From the NCBI RefSeq assembly GCF_047250385.1, contig NZ_JBLBVM010000049.1, positions 62,001 through 126,000 of the forward strand: DNA of 64,000 bases. Reading direction: 5' to 3'. Shown piece by piece: positions 61,673 through 64,000 of this stretch. The position numbers were made by a program, and so were the translations under genes. Under the pieces are notes generated by a model that was given only the letters and a program-made list of their open reading frames with translations, searched no databases and was not told the DNA's origin. Every line of letters begins with the position of its first letter. The first letter of the stretch is position 1. The DNA is from Glaciecola sp047250385. Its GTDB lineage: Bacteria > Pseudomonadota > Gammaproteobacteria > Enterobacterales > Alteromonadaceae.

Positions 61673-63577
61673 TTACTTACTCTTTGCGGCTTGCTCGAAC
61701 ACCAATTTATTAAACTCTTCGCTGCTCATTGGCCTGTGTAAGAAATATCCTTGCGCCATTGAGCAACGCTCCTTAGTCACATAGTCCAAGGTTTCTTGAT
61801 CTTCTATGCCTTCAGCTATGACCTCTAATTCAAGGTTGTGACCAACGTCAATAATCGTTCGCGCGATGGCAGCACTTTGCTTATCACGAGTAACGTTCTG
61901 CAAAAAGCTCTTATCTATTTTTAAATAGTCGATAGGTAGAATTTGTAAATAACTAAACGATGAATAGCCTTTGCCAAAATCATCCAAAGCAAATGAGACA
62001 CCTCTAGTGCTCAAGCGCTCCATAATATGACGAATTCTATCCTTGTCTTCCATAAATATGGATTCCGTCAGCTCAATAATTAATTGAGAGCCAACATCTT
62101 CATTCGCATCTACCGTGTCGATTAGGTGTTGAATTAAGTCCGTGTCTTGAAACTCAATAACAGACAGATTAACCGCTAACTTTAAATCGAGAATTCCTTT
62201 ACTGTGCCAATATTTCAGATGTTTAATTGCTGAATCAATCACCATTTTACCGATATGAGTGATGAGTCCAGTCGATTCTGCAACAGGTATAAAAATGTCG
62301 GGAGGAACGCTGCTCTTATCTGCTTTAAACCACCGGATCAACAATTCAGCACCAACAATTCTTCCCGTTGCTAACTCAATTTTAGGCTGGAAAAACGTCT
62401 CGAGTTCATTGGCATTTAGCGCTTCGCGCAATTCACGTTCAATTTTAACTTGAAAAAACGCTTTCGATTCTAGCTTCTTGTTATAAAACTCAAACGTATT
62501 TTTACCTTCCTCTTTTGCCTTGTACATTGCCATATCGGCTTTGAGGATCAATTGCTCAGGAATAGCATCGTGCTCGGGGAATAGCGATACTCCGAGACTC
62601 AAGGTGACAAAATGCTGGCGACCATTAATGATAAAAGGCTCATTCAATATATGTAGTAGCTCTTTACATAAAACCGTCGCATCACCTTGCTGAGTGATCC
62701 CTTCAAGCAGTATGACAAACTCATCACCGCCCAGGCGCGCTAAGGTATCTTGTTCCCGAAGACGTGACTGAATGCGTTTTACTAGCATTATCAAAAGCTC
62801 ATCACCAGCTTTGTGGCCTTCAGTATCGTTTACACGCTTAAAGTTGTCTAAGTCGACAAATACAACCGCTATTTGCCGCTTTTCACGTTTTGCTAACGCG
62901 ACCGCATGCTCAACCCTATCTAGTAGCAAAATACGATTAGGAAGCCCAGTTAGAGCATCATGATAAGCTTGATGTTGAATGAGTTCTTCCGTCGCTCTTT
63001 GTTGCGTCACATCTCTGAGACACCAAACTCGACCTACTAAGACATGATTAATAATTTGTGGAAGTGAACGGTATTCATAAGTGAAGTTGGTGGTTAATTC
63101 CACTACCCCAGCCAAGCTCTGAAGCGGGCTTTCTTTTAAACTGTTATTCACTTTTTGTGCATTTTTAGGGTTTTTAAAAATACTCAGTAAGCCAGCCCAA
63201 TCATTAAAATCAACGATGTTGTTAGCTTCAAAAAACTCTTCGCCCATTTTGTTTATCGACGCTAATTTCCCTTTAATGTCATACACCAGAATAATTTCAC
63301 CGGTAGCGTCGAAGGTCGCGTTGACAACACTAAGTGAGCCTTTAAGTTGATTTTTGGTTTCAGTTAGCTCTTCTAGCTGCGATTTAAGGAGCGTGTTTCG
63401 TTCATTAAGTTCAGCAGAAATAAGATATAAAGAGCGCTCAAGCAGGCTAATTTCCTGATCGTACTGATCATAAACCTCTGACACAGACAACAAAAAGTCT
63501 TTATTCTCCTCAGATTGAGGCAAAGAACTTTTATTACGCCTAAGTTGGCGCTGCAGTAGTTTATGAATATCAGTCAA
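61673..63577 (-). CDS. PAS-GGDEF-EAL cyclic-di-GMP protein
   Basis: A soluble 634-residue regulator: coiled coil at about 35-85, PAS domain at about 88-200, GGDEF at 283-287 with an intact RxxD inhibitory site (Arg274-x-x-Asp277), and an EAL domain from about 380. The signature EAL triplet is ELL (411-413), retaining the catalytic Glu. The rest of the EAL set (ELTESIFMED, DDFGKGYSSFS, KIDKSFL, AEGIEDQETL) is present, so phosphodiesterase activity is plausible. It begins one base after the FIST gene on the same strand, a common pairing in which FIST senses a small ligand. Confidence 0.93.
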   Translation of the reverse strand: MTDIHKLLQRQLRRNKSSLPQSEENKDFLLSVSEVYDQYDQEISLLERSLYLISAELNERNTLLKSQLEELTETKNQLKGSLSVVNATFDATGEIILVYDIKGKLASINKMGEEFFEANNIVDFNDWAGLLSIFKNPKNAQKVNNSLKESPLQSLAGVVELTTNFTYEYRSLPQIINHVLVGRVWCLRDVTQQRATEELIQHQAYHDALTGLPNRILLLDRVEHAVALAKREKRQIAVVFVDLDNFKRVNDTEGHKAGDELLIMLVKRIQSRLREQDTLARLGGDEFVILLEGITQQGDATVLCKELLHILNEPFIINGRQHFVTLSLGVSLFPEHDAIPEQLILKADMAMYKAKEEGKNTFEFYNKKLESKAFFQVKIERELREALNANELETFFQPKIELATGRIVGAELLIRWFKADKSSVPPDIFIPVAESTGLITHIGKMVIDSAIKHLKYWHSKGILDLKLAVNLSVIEFQDTDLIQHLIDTVDANEDVGSQLIIELTESIFMEDKDRIRHIMERLSTRGVSFALDDFGKGYSSFSYLQILPIDYLKIDKSFLQNVTRDKQSAAIARTIIDVGHNLELEVIAEGIEDQETLDYVTKERCSMAQGYFLHRPMSSEEFNKLVFEQAAKSK

Positions 63578-63578
63578 C

Positions 63579-64000
63579 TTAGTTCTCTGAAAATAATGTT
63601 ATTGTCATGGTTTGATTGTGCAGGCCACATCGACCAAAGGGCACGATCGGCGATATTTCACCGTACGAATAAAACCCCGTCATTTTACAGTTATCTGGTA
63701 ACATTTCTTGAATAATTTCTAATTCTTCTTCAGTGCGCTGGTTAAGTACCAGACGTCTGCCTACACAGCTGATCAAAATCGCTAGCTCAGGTCCTGATTG
63801 CGGCATAGTCTGAATTGATTTAGTAACTGCTCCCTCTGCGCCATCTACTAGATCCGCGTAGTTTGCCCGCATTAGCTGACAAGTTGCGCCTTCTGGCATG
63901 CTGCCTGCAAAAATCATACTCTGATTATCTTCATCAATATTCAAAATAGTGCGTACTACGGTTTCGCTGTCACTTTCTTGTGTCATCGCTAACGGAAATA
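63579..64000 (-). CDS. FIST signal-transduction protein, C-terminal part
   Basis: The frame is open from the stop at 63579 through an internal ATG at 63986 and off the window edge, so the gene continues upstream and is partial here. The visible 140 residues are the end of a FIST_C domain: VRTILNIDEDNQSMIFAGSM, PEGATCQLMRAN, ILISCVGRRLVL and CKMTGFYSYGEISP (part of the ligand pocket). FIST proteins are cytosolic sensors thought to bind amino acids, usually coupled to a kinase or a GGDEF/EAL output. Here the output gene follows after one base. Confidence 0.87.
   Translation of the reverse strand, partial: FPLAMTQESDSETVVRTILNIDEDNQSMIFAGSMPEGATCQLMRANYADLVDGAEGAVTKSIQTMPQSGPELAILISCVGRRLVLNQRTEEELEIIQEMLPDNCKMTGFYSYGEISPIVPFGRCGLHNQTMTITLFSEN

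Overview
The window is 64 kb of AT-rich (roughly 40% GC by eye) chromosomal DNA from a gammaproteobacterium, most likely a marine, heterotrophic Alteromonadales/Oceanospirillales-type organism. This is inferred from gene content: GlnE, LpxL, a FadE-type acyl-CoA dehydrogenase, YgiQ, a DUF3081 protein, HutC-regulated hut genes and two GGDEF/EAL proteins. I see no rRNA, tRNA, phage, transposase or CRISPR array. Genes are densely packed on both strands, with short operons separated by hairpin terminators.

Layout. 1-9 kb: tail of a UPF0213 GIY-YIG protein, DUF350 membrane protein, glnE, a small membrane-anchored protein, lpxL, DUF3081, then fadE behind a FadR-like site. 9-17 kb: GGDEF-EAL protein, tdk, a three-gene acyl-CoA dehydrogenase / APH-like kinase / SDR operon, and a secreted serine hydrolase. 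17-18 kb: a solitary GIY-YIG nuclease gene bracketed by identical palindromic repeats (two direct copies upstream, one inverted copy downstream). 18-22.5 kb: a bufferin-type metal-peptide operon (DUF2282 precursor, DUF692 maturase, DUF2063 partner) followed by DoxX and a Kef-type antiporter. 22.6-26 kb: YHS lipoprotein, Atl-like protein, kynureninase, secreted alpha/beta hydrolase. 26-32 kb: DUF2339 membrane protein, a repeat-rich noncoding patch, pnuC plus NadR-like kinase, histidine phosphatase, DUF2780. 32-40 kb: exported hydrolase, a 633-aa membrane protein of unknown function, a CsgG/HfaB - small lipoprotein - DUF4810 - GNA1162 lipoprotein operon, and an outer-membrane barrel. 40-48 kb: MFS-PlsC fusion, thioredoxin-like lipoprotein, class IV aminotransferase with sulfotransferase-like partner, two small membrane proteins, ygiQ, dgkA. 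48-56 kb: complete histidine utilisation cluster, hutCF divergent from hutIHGU, with a palindromic operator in the shared promoter region. 56-64 kb: rsmD, a 1,574-aa eight-helix membrane protein of unknown function, a PAS-GGDEF-EAL protein and the end of a FIST protein.

Pathways: hutH, hutU, hutI, hutF and hutG together encode histidine to glutamate through formiminoglutamate deiminase and formylglutamate deformylase, with HutC as local repressor. FadE and the second acyl-CoA dehydrogenase cover fatty-acyl oxidation. kynU and pnuC/NadR-like touch tryptophan and NAD metabolism.

The most unusual signals are (1) the REP-like palindromes that bracket a GIY-YIG nuclease gene and recur as an inverted pair near 29.5 kb, resembling a REP/RAYT arrangement with a different nuclease; (2) the very large membrane protein at 56.8-61.6 kb, whose C-terminal domain looks like a degenerate STAND-type NTPase plus winged helix; and (3) a pervasive habit of short tandem duplications (11-36 bp) placed in frame at protein N-termini or in 5' leader regions.
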